Assembly: GCA_022826805.1 (NCBI GenBank)
Contig: JAJDUH010000013.1
Location: 1 to 64,000, forward strand
Origin: Candidatus Poribacteria bacterium
GTDB taxonomy: Bacteria; Poribacteria; WGA-4E; WGA-3G
Length of the DNA: 64,000 bases
Reading direction: 5' to 3'
Shown here in pieces: positions 14,915 to 25,106 of the stretch. Below the pieces are notes generated by a model. It worked only from the letters and a program-made list of their open reading frames with translations, did no database searches and was not told where the DNA came from. The first letter of the stretch is position 1, and each line of letters starts with the position of its first letter. The position numbers and the translations under genes were made by a program.

Positions 14915-17166
14915 CGAACAACTGGCACAATCCAGCCCTTGGTCAGTGCAGGCTTATAAGCATTATCACGCAGATAATCCGAGGTCTGCCACAAACAGAG
15001 ATGCTCGCCATCTGGCATCCAGACAACTGAGGTTAGCTTCATCGACGTACGAGCAATAGGGAACTTCTTGCCGCTCTCAAGGTCATAAACCCAGACCTTC
15101 CAGCGGATACCTTCGCAGTCCTCACGTTCCAGATACGCCAACCGTTTACCTGTCGGCGACCATGAAGGAGATGTGTGTTCCAGAATCTCGCTCTGCGTCT
15201 GTGCACTTACTGTTTCTGAGAGATGCAGCTGTTTATCGATCCGCTCTCCAGGTCGATTGCTACCCGACAAAACGTATGCAATCCGCGTCCCATCCGCTGC
15301 CCAGTCCACTTGACGGACCTGTTGATGTTGCGTCTGAATCTCTTTTATGCGTTGGCCCTCTATATCTTGGATGCGAATACCAACATACTTTGAACTATTT
15401 ACGCCGAAGGCGACACGCGTCCCATCCGCTGCCCAAGATGGTGCAGATAGGTAGGTATAGGTGCGCCGTGGACGTTCAAGCGGCACACGGGCAATGCCAC
15501 TCAGACCGCTGCCGTCACTGTTGATACGGTAGACAACGTCCAGACCCTTTTCGTGTCTCCTAAACACCAGACGGTTGGACGTAGGTGAAAAAGCAGGTCC
15601 ATCGCCACGGGCTAACCGTTTAGCCTGCCCAAACTTCCAATCCACTGTATAGATATACCGTTGACCTGCTTCATCCACCTCAAACGCCACAAGTCTGCTG
15701 TCCAGCGACCAAGAAACGTGTGGATTGTAAAAATGTCCCGTGTAGTATTTTCGCCCCCGTTCTCCCTTTCGATCGGTAATCCACAACTCATTCGCACGCC
15801 AGTACCTACTTTTCAGATCTTCCCTTTTCAGAAACGCGATAAGTTCTCCATCCGGGCTCCAGCGAGGGAATTCAGCACCCTCTATCAATTGCAGACTGCG
15901 CGGTGCTACTGTTGAATCATTACTCTCACGGCAAAAAGTAGTATTGAACAAGATACCGTCTATCTCCTCAAACTCTCCAAAAGCAAATTTATCCATCCAT
16001 CCGCGGACACCATTCGGCAGCTCAACCTCATATCCACCGAATGCCATACGCGCATTCGGTGTTGATTCGTCTGAAGTTTGTACAATTGGCAAGCGCGTGC
16101 CGTCATTGAGGTGTAACAACACTGACATTCTATTTTTTGTCTCATAAACCGGGGCAGCGTCGTGTACGACAACACCTGACCGTCGAATCTCCTCAGTTGC
16201 CGTGATTTCTGTTGCGTTTGCAAACGCATAAACATATCCATCGCCAGACGCCGCGTAGAGTATACCATCAGAAATAGCGGGGGTAGCGTTCACAAAACCG
16301 CCTGTCTGGTACGCCCAAGTTTCTGCTTGGGACATCGAATCGAAGCCGTGAATCCGTCCATCGCGTGCACCGATGTAAACAGTACCGTTTGCTGTGACCG
16401 GATAACTTTCACTTCCTGCTGTCCGATCCCGCCATACCTTCGCGTTGTGCTCCGGACGAACAGGACGAAACACACCATTTACACACCCATATTCGATGTT
16501 CCGGATTCGGACTGTGCGTTCACGCCTTGCTTCAAGTTCGCCTGTCCTGGCGTTCAGCAGATAGATGTTTGACCGGAATGCGCCGATGTAAACCTTGTCA
16601 TCAACAACAATTGGCGGTGCGTCCATCCAGCTTTTTGTTTTGAATTCCCACAACTTTTCGCCTGTGTTCGCGTCCAATGCGTAGACCTTGTTGTTTCGTG
16701 CGCTGAAGTAGACTCGGTTTCCTAATACCGTCGCAGAATAACGGATAGCATCCCCCGCATCAAATACCCATTTAATGCCCCACTGTTTTGCATCTAATGC
16801 ATACAATTTTCCGTCAGCCGAGCCGATATACAAGGTCCCGTTTGCAATCACTGGCGAGGCATGAAGTGGACCACCAGTCTTGAATTTCCATAGTAATTCC
16901 AAGGGTGGGGTAAGGCTTTGATCGGGGCTAATCCCCGAAAACCCTAAATCGTGCATGAATGTATGCCAATCTTCAGGGCGCGGCGGTGGTGTAACAGACT
17001 CCATCGCTTGAGATGATATAGCCTGCTGTACCTCCGACTGACGCGACGATTCTTTCTGCTCTGAATCGCACCCCCATGCAAGCAGGCACACAAGCAGTCC
17101 TATGAATTTTTCGGCGCAGCTCGCAAGCCGAAATCTGTTATATAAAAGTCTATTCCAAAAATACAC
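14911..17166 (-). CDS. PQQ-repeat / TolB-like beta-propeller lipoprotein
   Basis: A protein of 751 residues. A signal sequence ending in LLAWGC indicates a lipoprotein, so it is probably membrane-anchored outside the cytoplasm. Residues about 60-320 carry PQQ-like propeller repeats (SPVIANGTLYIGSADGKLYA and similar, with paired ALDAxTGEKLWEF motifs). A short SH3-like region follows (VELPNGVRGWMDKF near 395). Residues 430-750 hold TolB-type WD40/PD40 repeats (FPRWSPDGELIAFLKR, PSWSPTGKRLAYLE). The combination suggests a scaffold or sensor rather than a PQQ enzyme. It is convergent with the alcohol dehydrogenase gene; any redox link between them is speculation. Confidence 0.8.
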   Translation of the reverse strand: MYFWNRLLYNRFRLASCAEKFIGLLVCLLAWGCDSEQKESSRQSEVQQAISSQAMESVTPPPRPEDWHTFMHDLGFSGISPDQSLTPPLELLWKFKTGGPLHASPVIANGTLYIGSADGKLYALDAKQWGIKWVFDAGDAIRYSATVLGNRVYFSARNNKVYALDANTGEKLWEFKTKSWMDAPPIVVDDKVYIGAFRSNIYLLNARTGELEARRERTVRIRNIEYGCVNGVFRPVRPEHNAKVWRDRTAGSESYPVTANGTVYIGARDGRIHGFDSMSQAETWAYQTGGFVNATPAISDGILYAASGDGYVYAFANATEITATEEIRRSGVVVHDAAPVYETKNRMSVLLHLNDGTRLPIVQTSDESTPNARMAFGGYEVELPNGVRGWMDKFAFGEFEEIDGILFNTTFCRESNDSTVAPRSLQLIEGAEFPRWSPDGELIAFLKREDLKSRYWRANELWITDRKGERGRKYYTGHFYNPHVSWSLDSRLVAFEVDEAGQRYIYTVDWKFGQAKRLARGDGPAFSPTSNRLVFRRHEKGLDVVYRINSDGSGLSGIARVPLERPRRTYTYLSAPSWAADGTRVAFGVNSSKYVGIRIQDIEGQRIKEIQTQHQQVRQVDWAADGTRIAYVLSGSNRPGERIDKQLHLSETVSAQTQSEILEHTSPSWSPTGKRLAYLEREDCEGIRWKVWVYDLESGKKFPIARTSMKLTSVVWMPDGEHLCLWQTSDYLRDNAYKPALTKGWIVPVVR

Positions 17167-17276
17167 ATTAATCCTTTCACGAAGCGTCCGTATCTGATGT
17201 TACTATAGAGAGATTACTTGTTAACTTACCACATTATTGGATTGAGTGCAACTGAAAACCGCCAATCACCCCATAG

Positions 17277-17300
17277 GTAGGTGCTGTTTTTAACTGCGCC
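17277..17300 (+). repeat. GTAG-prefixed hairpin repeat
   Basis: GTAG then an imperfect palindrome GTGCTGTT..AACTGCGCC. It is nearly identical to the element at 40934-40957. It lies in the 422-base gap 17167-17588, which also contains a short relative of the GGTTGGGTT..AACCCAAC repeat near 17395-17426 and the glyA promoter. I see nothing else in that gap. Confidence 0.55.
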
Positions 17301-17503
17301 GTCATCCGTTACAATACGCTTTTCCACACTGACAACTCACAACTTTTTTCAAAGAGAATCGAATTGATTTGCAACTAACACTATAGCATAATCCGTTAGG
17401 TTGGATAGAACGAAGCGAAACCCAGCGCTGCATCGTCCACTAACAACTTGATTCCTTACTAAATATGGAAAAATGAACCCTTCGTGCCAAAATTACGAAA
17501 AAT

Positions 17504-17532
17504 TTGAATTTGTGACAAATCTGTGTTAAAAT
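17504..17532 (+). promoter_or_regulatory. Probable promoter of glyA
   Basis: TTGAAT (17504-17509) and TAAAAT (17527-17532) are separated by 17 bases. The start codon lies 57 bases beyond. The boxes deviate modestly from consensus. Confidence 0.5.
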
Positions 17533-17588
17533 TTAATTCCTACGAATCCTATATCATCTCACATTCTAATTGCAAGCGGTGAACGAAA

Positions 17589-18851
17589 ATGAACACGTTT
17601 GAATCCAAATTAGGTGAAGTCGACCCGCAAATCGTCGAAATTGCCTCCAAAGACTTAACACGCCAGCAAGATTCTCTCATGCTAATTCCCTCGGAGAACT
17701 ACGCCAGTCGTGCGGTTATGGAGGCGCAGAGCAGCATTCTTGCCAACAAATATGCTGAAGGTTACCCGGGGGAGCGCTACTATAACGGGTGCAAGTTTAT
17801 GGACGATGTTGAATCGCTCGCAATCGAGCGCGCCAAAACACTCTTTGGGGTTGAGCACGTTAATGTCCAACCGCACGCCGGTAGCCAAGCGAACATGGCA
17901 GCCTACCACGCACTACTTGAACCGGGGGACACGATCTTAGCTATGTCTCTCAGTCATGGTGGACATCTTACCCATGGCGATAATGTTAACTTTTCGGGAC
18001 GCTATTACAATGTTGCCGCTTATGGCGTGGATGCTGAAACCGAACGCATTGACATGCAAGAGATTGCCCGTCTCGCAACGGAGCATCATCCGAAACTTAT
18101 CGTTGTCGGAGCAACAGCCTATCCTCGACACTTCGACTTTGCCGCGTGGCGGCAGGTTGCTGATTCCGTTGGTGCTTACCTGCTCACGGATATAGCCCAT
18201 ATTGCCGGACTCATCGCAGGCGGCGTTCATCCCGACCCCGTGCCGTATAGCGATGTAGTTACGACAACAACCCACAAAACTTTGCGAGGTCCCCGCGGCG
18301 CAATGATTATGTGTAGATCTGAATATGCAGAAAAAATCGACCGAGCTGTATTTCCCGGTTTACAAGGCGGTCCTTTCCTGCACACAATCGCAGCAAGAGC
18401 CGTCGCTTTCAAGGAAGCAAGCCAACCCGCTTTTAAAACGTATCAAGCACAGATTGTTAAAAATGCCAAGGCACTCGCTGCGAGGTTGATCGAAAACGGT
18501 TTCCGGTTAGTGAGTGGTGGGACCGATAATCACCTGATGCTGATAGACCTCACCTCCAAATACGAAAAACTCAGTGGACGGCAAGCCGCCGATCACTTGG
18601 AAGATGCTGGAATTATTGTCAATAAAAATACGATACCTTTCGACAAAAGGAAACCGAGAACTACGAGCGGTCTACGTATTGGGACTCCTATGATTACCAC
18701 GCGTGGCATGAAAGAAGATGAGATGGTTCAGGTTGCCGATTTTATCGCAGAGACGCTCGAAAATAGGCAGAAAGCCTCAATCAAACGGCGAATTCGGAAA
18801 AAAGTTACAGAATTCTGCACACAATTCCCGATTTATGAATATCTAAAATAG
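17589..18851 (+). CDS. glyA: Serine hydroxymethyltransferase
   Basis: A protein of 420 residues, full length for the family. It converts serine and tetrahydrofolate to glycine and methylene-tetrahydrofolate in the cytoplasm. The PLP lysine is Lys230 in [13 protein letters not shown]. Other typical motifs are PSENYAS near 36, [11 protein letters not shown] near 60 and [11 protein letters not shown] near 95. The next gene, folC, also serves folate metabolism, but the two are separated by a repeat element. A probable promoter lies upstream. Confidence 0.95.
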   Translation: MNTFESKLGEVDPQIVEIASKDLTRQQDSLMLIPSENYASRAVMEAQSSILANKYAEGYPGERYYNGCKFMDDVESLAIERAKTLFGVEHVNVQPHAGSQANMAAYHALLEPGDTILAMSLSHGGHLTHGDNVNFSGRYYNVAAYGVDAETERIDMQEIARLATEHHPKLIVVGATAYPRHFDFAAWRQVADSVGAYLLTDIAHIAGLIAGGVHPDPVPYSDVVTTTTHKTLRGPRGAMIMCRSEYAEKIDRAVFPGLQGGPFLHTIAARAVAFKEASQPAFKTYQAQIVKNAKALAARLIENGFRLVSGGTDNHLMLIDLTSKYEKLSGRQAADHLEDAGIIVNKNTIPFDKRKPRTTSGLRIGTPMITTRGMKEDEMVQVADFIAETLENRQKASIKRRIRKKVTEFCTQFPIYEYLK

Positions 18852-18887
18852 TTATCGGTGGTCGGTTATTGGTTTTCAGTTTTTATG

Positions 18888-19010
18888 GTTTTCAGTTATC
18901 GATTATTGGTCAAAGGCTCTGGTGTAACAATTCACTACACTTTGGAGTACTCTAAGAAAGCGAGAATTGTTACAAACATACCTTTTAACTAACAACTGAT
19001 AACTGAAAAC
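18888..19010. repeat. Nested inverted-repeat element before folC
   Basis: Outer arms GTTTTCAGTTATC (18888-18900) and its exact complement (18998-19010) enclose inner arms TGTAACAATTC (18923-18933) and its exact complement (18964-18974). Flanks carry more copies of the CAGTTATC-type word. The element fills nearly all of the glyA-folC gap and ends 8 bases before the folC ATG. It looks like a small non-autonomous element. Confidence 0.65.
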
Positions 19011-19018
19011 TAACGACT

Positions 19019-20380
19019 ATGAACTACAAAGCCGCACTTGCTTATATTGAAAAGTTCATTGACTATGAAAGAAGTCCTGACTTTTCTCGGCAGGCGAGAC
19101 GCTACAATCTGAATCGAATCTCATTGTTGTTGGAGTTGCTCGATAATCCACAAGATAGATTACGGGTTATCCATATTGCAGGGAGTAAAGGGAAAGGCTC
19201 CACCGCTGCATTCATAGCGTCAGTACTTACCCATGCAGGCTATAAAACCGGTTTGTTTACATCCCCACATCTCATTACGCCGCGAGAGAGATGTCGGATT
19301 GATAATGAACTAATTTCAGAATCGGACATTGCCTTTTATGTTGACAAGTTCAGACCCGCAATTGACACTGTTTCTGCTTCCGAATTCGGGGGTGTTTCGT
19401 TTTTTGAAATATATACCGTGCTCGCCTTCTCCTATTTCGCTGACAAAGCGACAGATTTCGCTGTTATTGAGGTCGGATTAGGTGGTAGACTCGACGCAAC
19501 GAATGTCGTTACACCGGTCACAACCGTTATTACACCAATCGGTTTAGAGCATACGGCGATATTGGGGGAGACTTATGGCGAAATCGCAGGTGAGAAAGCA
19601 GAAATCATTAAACACGGATGCCCGCTTGCACTTGCACCACAACATCCAGAAGCGCAAGCAGTATTTGAAAAGGTCGCCAGTGAACGGGACGCGCCGATTG
19701 TTGAAGTCGAAAATTTTCTGCAAAGAGATGCCAGTTCTTTAGGACCTCGGATCATCTACAATACCGAGGGGCTACCTGTAGCGCAGTGCTTTGATATGGA
19801 AACCGATTTAGATAGTTATCCACAACTTATGACGCCACTCTTGGGACATCACCAATTTGTGAATGCTGCAACCGCTCTCACCGGACTCAAATGCCTGAAG
19901 CAGCAAGGATACACGGTTCCTAAAGCCAGCGTTTATGCCGGATTCAAAAATGTGCAATGGAACGGGCGGGTCCAGCAAATTAGGTCTTCGCCGATTGTTG
20001 TGCTTGATGGCGCGCACTCCCCGGTCTCAATGGAAGCGTTGTGTCGGACGCTTCGCGAAGGTTTTCGCTACACACGGATGATTTTTGTTGTTAGTTTAAT
20101 GAAAGATAAGAATTTTACGACCATTGGCGATATTGTCTTGAAAACCGCCGATGCAGTGATTGCTACACAGGTTGCGAATAACCCTCGTGTTATACCTGCT
20201 GAAACGATACAGAATGCTTGGGCTGGCACAGGTTGTAAAGTTGTTACATGTCCAGAGCCAGAAAAAGCATTCGCAAAGGTGCTGTCCGACGCATCACCGA
20301 CAGATTTAATCTGCATCACAGGTTCACTTTACCTCGTTGGTCAGGCACTGGAATGGTTTTCGGTACTCGGTAGCCAATAG
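19019..20380 (+). CDS. folC: Folylpolyglutamate synthase / dihydrofolate synthase
   Basis: A protein of 453 residues of the Mur-ligase-like FolC family, which adds glutamate to dihydropteroate and to folates with ATP. The P-loop IHIAGSKGKGSTAAF lies near 51, with LFTSPHL near 80, VIEVGLGGRLDATN near 147 and DGAHSP near 328. No Shine-Dalgarno sequence precedes the ATG; the repeat element ends 8 bases upstream. The start is chosen because the reading frame begins with the conserved N-terminal segment (AALAYIEKFIDYER). Confidence 0.93.
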   Translation: MNYKAALAYIEKFIDYERSPDFSRQARRYNLNRISLLLELLDNPQDRLRVIHIAGSKGKGSTAAFIASVLTHAGYKTGLFTSPHLITPRERCRIDNELISESDIAFYVDKFRPAIDTVSASEFGGVSFFEIYTVLAFSYFADKATDFAVIEVGLGGRLDATNVVTPVTTVITPIGLEHTAILGETYGEIAGEKAEIIKHGCPLALAPQHPEAQAVFEKVASERDAPIVEVENFLQRDASSLGPRIIYNTEGLPVAQCFDMETDLDSYPQLMTPLLGHHQFVNAATALTGLKCLKQQGYTVPKASVYAGFKNVQWNGRVQQIRSSPIVVLDGAHSPVSMEALCRTLREGFRYTRMIFVVSLMKDKNFTTIGDIVLKTADAVIATQVANNPRVIPAETIQNAWAGTGCKVVTCPEPEKAFAKVLSDASPTDLICITGSLYLVGQALEWFSVLGSQ

Positions 20381-20515
20381 GAAGAGAGTTTTTTGTTTCA
20401 ATCGCTTTATAGTGTTTATTGGTTAAAAAGTATAATGGATTGAGATAACAGTAAAAATTTAACAAATGTTTTGAATAGGAGTCTGCATCTGGGTTCCCTT
20501 CCAGAGTTCCCATCC

Positions 20516-20534
20516 GTTACTGGGAAGGGGCTGG
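20516..20534 (+). repeat. 19-base repeat shared with the holB coding region
   Basis: GTTACTGGGAAGGGGCTGG recurs with one change at 29927-29945 inside holB. Here it lies 55 bases upstream of the pyrophosphatase start. Confidence 0.4.
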
Positions 20535-20588
20535 ACAAAGTCGAACAGAACTCTAATCTGTAGAATGATAAAAAAAGAGAGGTTTTTA

Positions 20589-22949
20589 ATGCGTGAAATC
20601 AGCTGCAAGGGACGGTGGCTAATTTGGAAAACATTTCTGATATCCCTCCCCGTTTTGAATTTAGCCACCACCGCTTTTGCCCAAACAGAATCCCATCCAA
20701 CTATCCCGACAGCATGGTGGATTGCCCCGATCGGTTCGCTGATCGCTTTGGGGTTTGCCCTCTACTTCTACCGCGCTGTGATGAAACAGGATGAGGGCAA
20801 CGAAACAATGCGGGACATCGCACAATCCGTCCGCGAAGGTGCGATGGCATATCTCAGACAACAATACAAAGTAGTCGGTATCGTTTTTGTTGTTCTTTGT
20901 CTCATTTTTCTTTTCATGGCTTTCATTCTTAATGCGCAAAACAAGGTTATCCCGTTCGCTTTCCTTACAGGTGGTTTCTTCTCAGGGCTTTGCGGTTTCC
21001 TCGGTATGAAGACAGCGACCAATGCCTCCGCACGCACCACGAGTGCAGCGATGCAAGGACTCAATGCTGGCTTAAAGGTCGCATTCAGAGCTGGTGCAGT
21101 TATGGGGTTGGTGGTTGTTGGGTTCGCACTCCTTGATATTACGGGATGGTTTCTGATACTTTACTATCTTTTTCCCAAGATATTGCCCGGGTTTTTATCC
21201 GAGGTGAATCCCCTCCCGCAGATTACTGTAATCATGCTGAGTTTCGGCATGGGGGCTTCAACGCAAGCACTCTTCGCCCGCGTTGGTGGCGGTATCTATA
21301 CAAAAGCCGCCGATGTCGGAGCAGACCTCGTCGGAAAAGTTGAGGCAGGGATTCCAGAGGACGATCCACGGAACCCGGCTGTCATCGCAGACAATGTCGG
21401 TGATAACGTTGGTGATGTTGCGGGTATGGGCGCCGACCTTTACGAATCTTATGCAGGTTCCATTCTGGCAACCGCTGCGCTCGGTGTCGCTGCAGTCGCT
21501 GCTCAGGATTACAATAACCTTGGTCTACAACTTAAATACCTTTCAGCACCAATGATCATCGCTGGCATCGGCGTAATTCTCTCTATTTTAGGCATCTATC
21601 TGGTCCGAACAAAAGAGGGCGCGTCAATGAAACAGTTGATGGGTTCCCTTAACTTCGGTATTAATGGAAGTGCCGTAGGCATTGCGATTATATCACTTCC
21701 TGTGCTTATCTATCTCGATCTCCCCAACAAATGGCAGATTTGGGGGGCGATTATTGCTGGGTTGGTCGCAGGATTGGTTATCGGAAAGGTCACTGAAATT
21801 TTCACCTCTCACGATTATGCGCCGACACGTGCTATCGCAAAGCAAGCGCAAACTGGACCCGCCACAGTCATTATTGAAGGCGTCGCTGTTGGCATGGAAT
21901 CGACCGCAATTCCTGTTATAACTATTGTCGCAGCGGTCGCTGTCAGTTACTATCTCCCCGGCGGGGCAACCGAGCCGTTGATGGGGCTATATGGAGTCGG
22001 CATTGCTGCTGTCGGTATGCTTGCGACACTCGGCATCACCCTCGCTACCGATGCTTATGGACCCATCGCAGATAATGCCGGGGGCAACGCTGAAATGGCG
22101 GAACTGGATAAAAGTGTCCGAGAACGCACCGACCAATTGGACGCACTCGGAAATACCACAGCCGCAACCGGTAAAGGATTTGCAATCGGTTCAGCCGCAC
22201 TCACGGCACTCGCACTCTTGGCTGCCTATATCGAAGAAATTCGGCACGGCCTTAGTGACTTGGCAGGTAAAGATACCCTTAACATACCCGGTGAAGGTGT
22301 GGTCGATACGGCAAAGGTTACAATTAGCCAGTTTATGGACTACTACGATGTTACCCTGATGAACCCACAAGTCCTTATCGGACTCTTCATCGGTGCGGTC
22401 ATGGCGTTCTATTTCTGTGCTTTGACAATGAAAGCCGTTGGACGTGCTGCTGGTGCTATGGTAGAAGAGGTTCGTCGTCAATTTCGTGCTAAACCCGGTA
22501 TTATGAAAGGCGAAGAAAAACCCGATTATGCGCGATGTGTTGAAATTTCAACAGTGGGAGCACAGCGAGAGATGATTTTCCCTTCGCTTATCGCTATTGT
22601 TGTACCTGTCGCAGTCGGTTTAGTTTTCGATGTCGGTGGTGTACTCGGTTTACTCGCAGGCGGCTTAGCAACCGGTTTTGTGCTCGCAATCATGATGGCA
22701 AACGCTGGTGGCGCATGGGATAACGCCAAAAAATTCATTGAAGAAGGCAAACACAAGGACGAATACGGGGACAAAGGCTCAGAGCAACACAAAGCCACTG
22801 TTGTCGGTGATACCGTCGGTGATCCCTTCAAGGATACCTCCGGCCCCTCACTTAACATCTTGATTAAGCTGATGTCTATGGTGTCTGTTGTTTTTGCCGG
22901 ACTCATCGCGAAATATGGTGGTATGCTGAGCAGCTGGCTGGGTATCTAA
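20589..22949 (+). CDS. hppA: Membrane-bound ion-pumping pyrophosphatase (K+-stimulated type)
   Basis: The ATG at 20589 has AGAGAGG 6 bases upstream and is preferred over 20565. The product is about 786 residues with many membrane helices. It hydrolyses pyrophosphate and pumps H+ or Na+. The catalytic stretch includes DVGADLVGKVEAGIPEDDPR and NPAVIADNVGDNVGDVAG. The motif GNTTAATGKGFAIG has Ala and Gly where K+-independent enzymes have Lys and Thr, pointing to the K+-stimulated subfamily. H+ versus Na+ specificity is not decided. An N-terminal segment ending TTAFAQ may act as a signal or extra helix. A TATAAT lies at 20431-20436 without a good -35. Confidence 0.93.
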   Translation: MREISCKGRWLIWKTFLISLPVLNLATTAFAQTESHPTIPTAWWIAPIGSLIALGFALYFYRAVMKQDEGNETMRDIAQSVREGAMAYLRQQYKVVGIVFVVLCLIFLFMAFILNAQNKVIPFAFLTGGFFSGLCGFLGMKTATNASARTTSAAMQGLNAGLKVAFRAGAVMGLVVVGFALLDITGWFLILYYLFPKILPGFLSEVNPLPQITVIMLSFGMGASTQALFARVGGGIYTKAADVGADLVGKVEAGIPEDDPRNPAVIADNVGDNVGDVAGMGADLYESYAGSILATAALGVAAVAAQDYNNLGLQLKYLSAPMIIAGIGVILSILGIYLVRTKEGASMKQLMGSLNFGINGSAVGIAIISLPVLIYLDLPNKWQIWGAIIAGLVAGLVIGKVTEIFTSHDYAPTRAIAKQAQTGPATVIIEGVAVGMESTAIPVITIVAAVAVSYYLPGGATEPLMGLYGVGIAAVGMLATLGITLATDAYGPIADNAGGNAEMAELDKSVRERTDQLDALGNTTAATGKGFAIGSAALTALALLAAYIEEIRHGLSDLAGKDTLNIPGEGVVDTAKVTISQFMDYYDVTLMNPQVLIGLFIGAVMAFYFCALTMKAVGRAAGAMVEEVRRQFRAKPGIMKGEEKPDYARCVEISTVGAQREMIFPSLIAIVVPVAVGLVFDVGGVLGLLAGGLATGFVLAIMMANAGGAWDNAKKFIEEGKHKDEYGDKGSEQHKATVVGDTVGDPFKDTSGPSLNILIKLMSMVSVVFAGLIAKYGGMLSSWLGI

Positions 22950-23000
22950 TTATGCCTCCGCTTGTTGCTTGTTTATCAATTTGTAGGAGAACACAGACAG

Positions 23001-24680
23001 ATGTCCAATAAACTGAAACCCCGAAGTTACGCGATTACCGATGGACCCGATCGCGCCGCCGCACGCACGATGCTCATGTTCGGTGATGGTGGGCTGTCGC
23101 CGGAAGACCTTGATAAACCAATCATCGGGGTTGCCAATACATGGATTGAGATCGGACCCTGTAACTTTCATCTGAGACGGCTCGCTGCTAAGGTCAAAGA
23201 CGGCATTCGCGCCGCAGGCGGCACACCCCTCGAATTCAACACCGTCAGTATCTCTGATGGCATCACAATGGGTACCGAAGGCATGAAAACCTCGCTCATC
23301 AGCCGAGAAGTCATCGCCGATTCCATTGAGTTGGTTTCCATCGGGAACATGTTTGATGGTGTTGTCGCACTCTGTGGATGCGACAAGACTGTTCCTGGCA
23401 CTGTCATGGCGTTAGCACGGTTAGACATTCCATCGCTCACTATTTACGGCGGTTCAATCATGCCGGGTAAATTTCAAGGACGCGATGTCACCATTCAAGA
23501 TGTATTTGAAGCGGTTGGGCAACACGCAGAAGGCACAATAACCGTTGAAGAACTTGATGACTTGATTAGCAAAGGATGTCCCGGTCCGGGTGCCTGCGGT
23601 GGACAATTTACTGCCAATACAATGGCGACAGCCGTCGAAATGTTGGGCATTGCACCGATGGGGAGTGGTAGTGTTCCCGCTGTTGTGGAAGACAAGGATC
23701 AGGAAGCATACAAAGCCGGACAACTTATTATAGATATGCTCGCTGCCGATCGGCGGCCGAGTCAAATTATCACCCGAAAATCGCTTGAGAATGCCATTAC
23801 CTCTGTCGCCGCGACTGGAGGCTCTACCAACGGTGTTCTCCACCTCCTAGCCATCGCACATGAGGCACAGGTTCCAATAACACTTGAGGATTTCCACACC
23901 ATTAGTCAAAAAACACCGGTGTTAGCAGATCTAAAGCCTGGTGGGCAATTTGTCGCTAACGATCTCTATGAGGCGGGTGGCATTCCCTTCTTGGCGAAAC
24001 GTTTAGTAGAAGCAGGTTTGCTTCACACCGATGAACTCACTGTCACCGGCAGGACTATCGGTGAAGAGGCGAACGCAGCCACCGAAACCGCAGGGCAACA
24101 AGTTGTCAGACCCGTAGAGGCACCGCTCAAACCGACCGGCGGGTTCGCTATCTTGAGAGGTAATCTCGCACCGGATGGGTGTGTTATCAAGTTAGCCGGG
24201 CAAGACAAAACCCTTCATCGTGGTCCAGCACGTATCTTTGAGCGTGAGGAGGACACCTTCGCCGCCATTAAAGGTGGAGAAATTAAACCCGGTGATGTTG
24301 TTGTGATCCGTTATGAAGGACCTACTGGGGGTCCGGGCATGCGTGAGATGTTGGGCGTAACAGCCGCAATCGTTGGTGCTGGTTTGAGTGAGGATGTTGC
24401 TCTCTTAACAGATGGCAGATTTTCCGGCGCAACACATGGTTTCATGATCTGTCATGTCGCTCCTGAGGCGGCAAGAGGCGGTCCTATCGCTATCCTCCAA
24501 GAGGGAGACGAGATTGTAATTGATGCCAAAGAACGTCGTCTTGATGTTGAACTCTCTGATGCTGAAATTCAAGCACGTTTTGAACAGTGGACGCCACCTG
24601 AACCGCGTTATGCCCGCGGCGTTATGGCGAAATATGCGAACTCAGTATCTTCTGCCTCCGAAGGTGCTGTGACAGCATAG
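23001..24680 (+). CDS. ilvD: Dihydroxy-acid dehydratase
   Basis: The ATG at 23001 follows TAGGAGA by 10 bases and starts the family N-terminus ([15 protein letters not shown]); the frame extends further upstream without support. The product is 559 residues. It dehydrates the dihydroxyacids of valine and isoleucine synthesis with an Fe-S cluster. Cluster cysteines are visible in [11 protein letters not shown] near 113 and [16 protein letters not shown] near 186. It lies 14 kb from ilvBHC and starts 51 bases after hppA, so it may be transcribed with hppA. A small hairpin (CATACC/GGTATG, 24716-24731) follows the stop. Confidence 0.95.
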   Translation: MSNKLKPRSYAITDGPDRAAARTMLMFGDGGLSPEDLDKPIIGVANTWIEIGPCNFHLRRLAAKVKDGIRAAGGTPLEFNTVSISDGITMGTEGMKTSLISREVIADSIELVSIGNMFDGVVALCGCDKTVPGTVMALARLDIPSLTIYGGSIMPGKFQGRDVTIQDVFEAVGQHAEGTITVEELDDLISKGCPGPGACGGQFTANTMATAVEMLGIAPMGSGSVPAVVEDKDQEAYKAGQLIIDMLAADRRPSQIITRKSLENAITSVAATGGSTNGVLHLLAIAHEAQVPITLEDFHTISQKTPVLADLKPGGQFVANDLYEAGGIPFLAKRLVEAGLLHTDELTVTGRTIGEEANAATETAGQQVVRPVEAPLKPTGGFAILRGNLAPDGCVIKLAGQDKTLHRGPARIFEREEDTFAAIKGGEIKPGDVVVIRYEGPTGGPGMREMLGVTAAIVGAGLSEDVALLTDGRFSGATHGFMICHVAPEAARGGPIAILQEGDEIVIDAKERRLDVELSDAEIQARFEQWTPPEPRYARGVMAKYANSVSSASEGAVTA

Positions 24681-24785
24681 CATTCCGTTCGTTCAGATCG
24701 GGTTGCACTGCAAAGCATACCGCACGGTATGTTTGTCACCCTCCCACCGTAGCTGGGGGATAAAGGACTGGAGTTGGGAAACCAA

Positions 24786-25046
24786 ATGGATATATTGGAA
24801 GAACTTAAAGCGCGGGACGAGCGCATTGAAAAATTAGAACGTGCCCTTTTGTTAGTGCTGAGCTTAAATGTTGGGAATCACCTTGATAAGTCTTCTAAGA
24901 ATTGTTTTAGCCATGTTCAGTCTTTCGCAGTGGAGCAGATGAAATCCCTTGTTGCGGAGTCTGGAAGTACGGAGAGGGTCATCGAAGATTTGCTTGATGC
25001 TTGTGAAAAGCGTTTTCGTATTGAACTCAATGTGCTGGGTCGATAA
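24786..25046 (+). CDS. Hypothetical small helical protein (86 aa)
   Basis: I do not recognise this protein. From the ATG at 24786 it has 86 residues; a TTG at 24774 would add four. It is mainly charged helix with a heptad-like start (ILEELKARDERIEKLERAL) that predicts a short coiled coil. GGAG lies 12 bases before the ATG. It sits between ilvD and a gene with its own promoter, and I see no functional link to either. Confidence 0.45.
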   Translation: MDILEELKARDERIEKLERALLLVLSLNVGNHLDKSSKNCFSHVQSFAVEQMKSLVAESGSTERVIEDLLDACEKRFRIELNVLGR

Positions 25047-25070
25047 CCTCATTAAAAAATCAGAAAAATC

Positions 25071-25099
25071 TTGTAAAATCTCCCTCAATTTGTTAGAAT
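25071..25099 (+). promoter_or_regulatory. Promoter producing a probably leaderless cupin mRNA
   Basis: TTGTAA (25071-25076) and TAGAAT (25094-25099) are 17 bases apart. The cupin ATG is at 25107, only 8 bases past the -10 box, so transcription would begin at or next to the start codon. No Shine-Dalgarno is possible within such a transcript. Confidence 0.55.
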
Positions 25100-25106
25100 C
25101 TTTCTC

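Noticed and set aside
24716..24731. A terminator for ilvD (hairpin CATACC/GGTATG)
   Set aside because: The stem is short and the following T-run is weak (TTTGT), so it is mentioned only in the ilvD entry.
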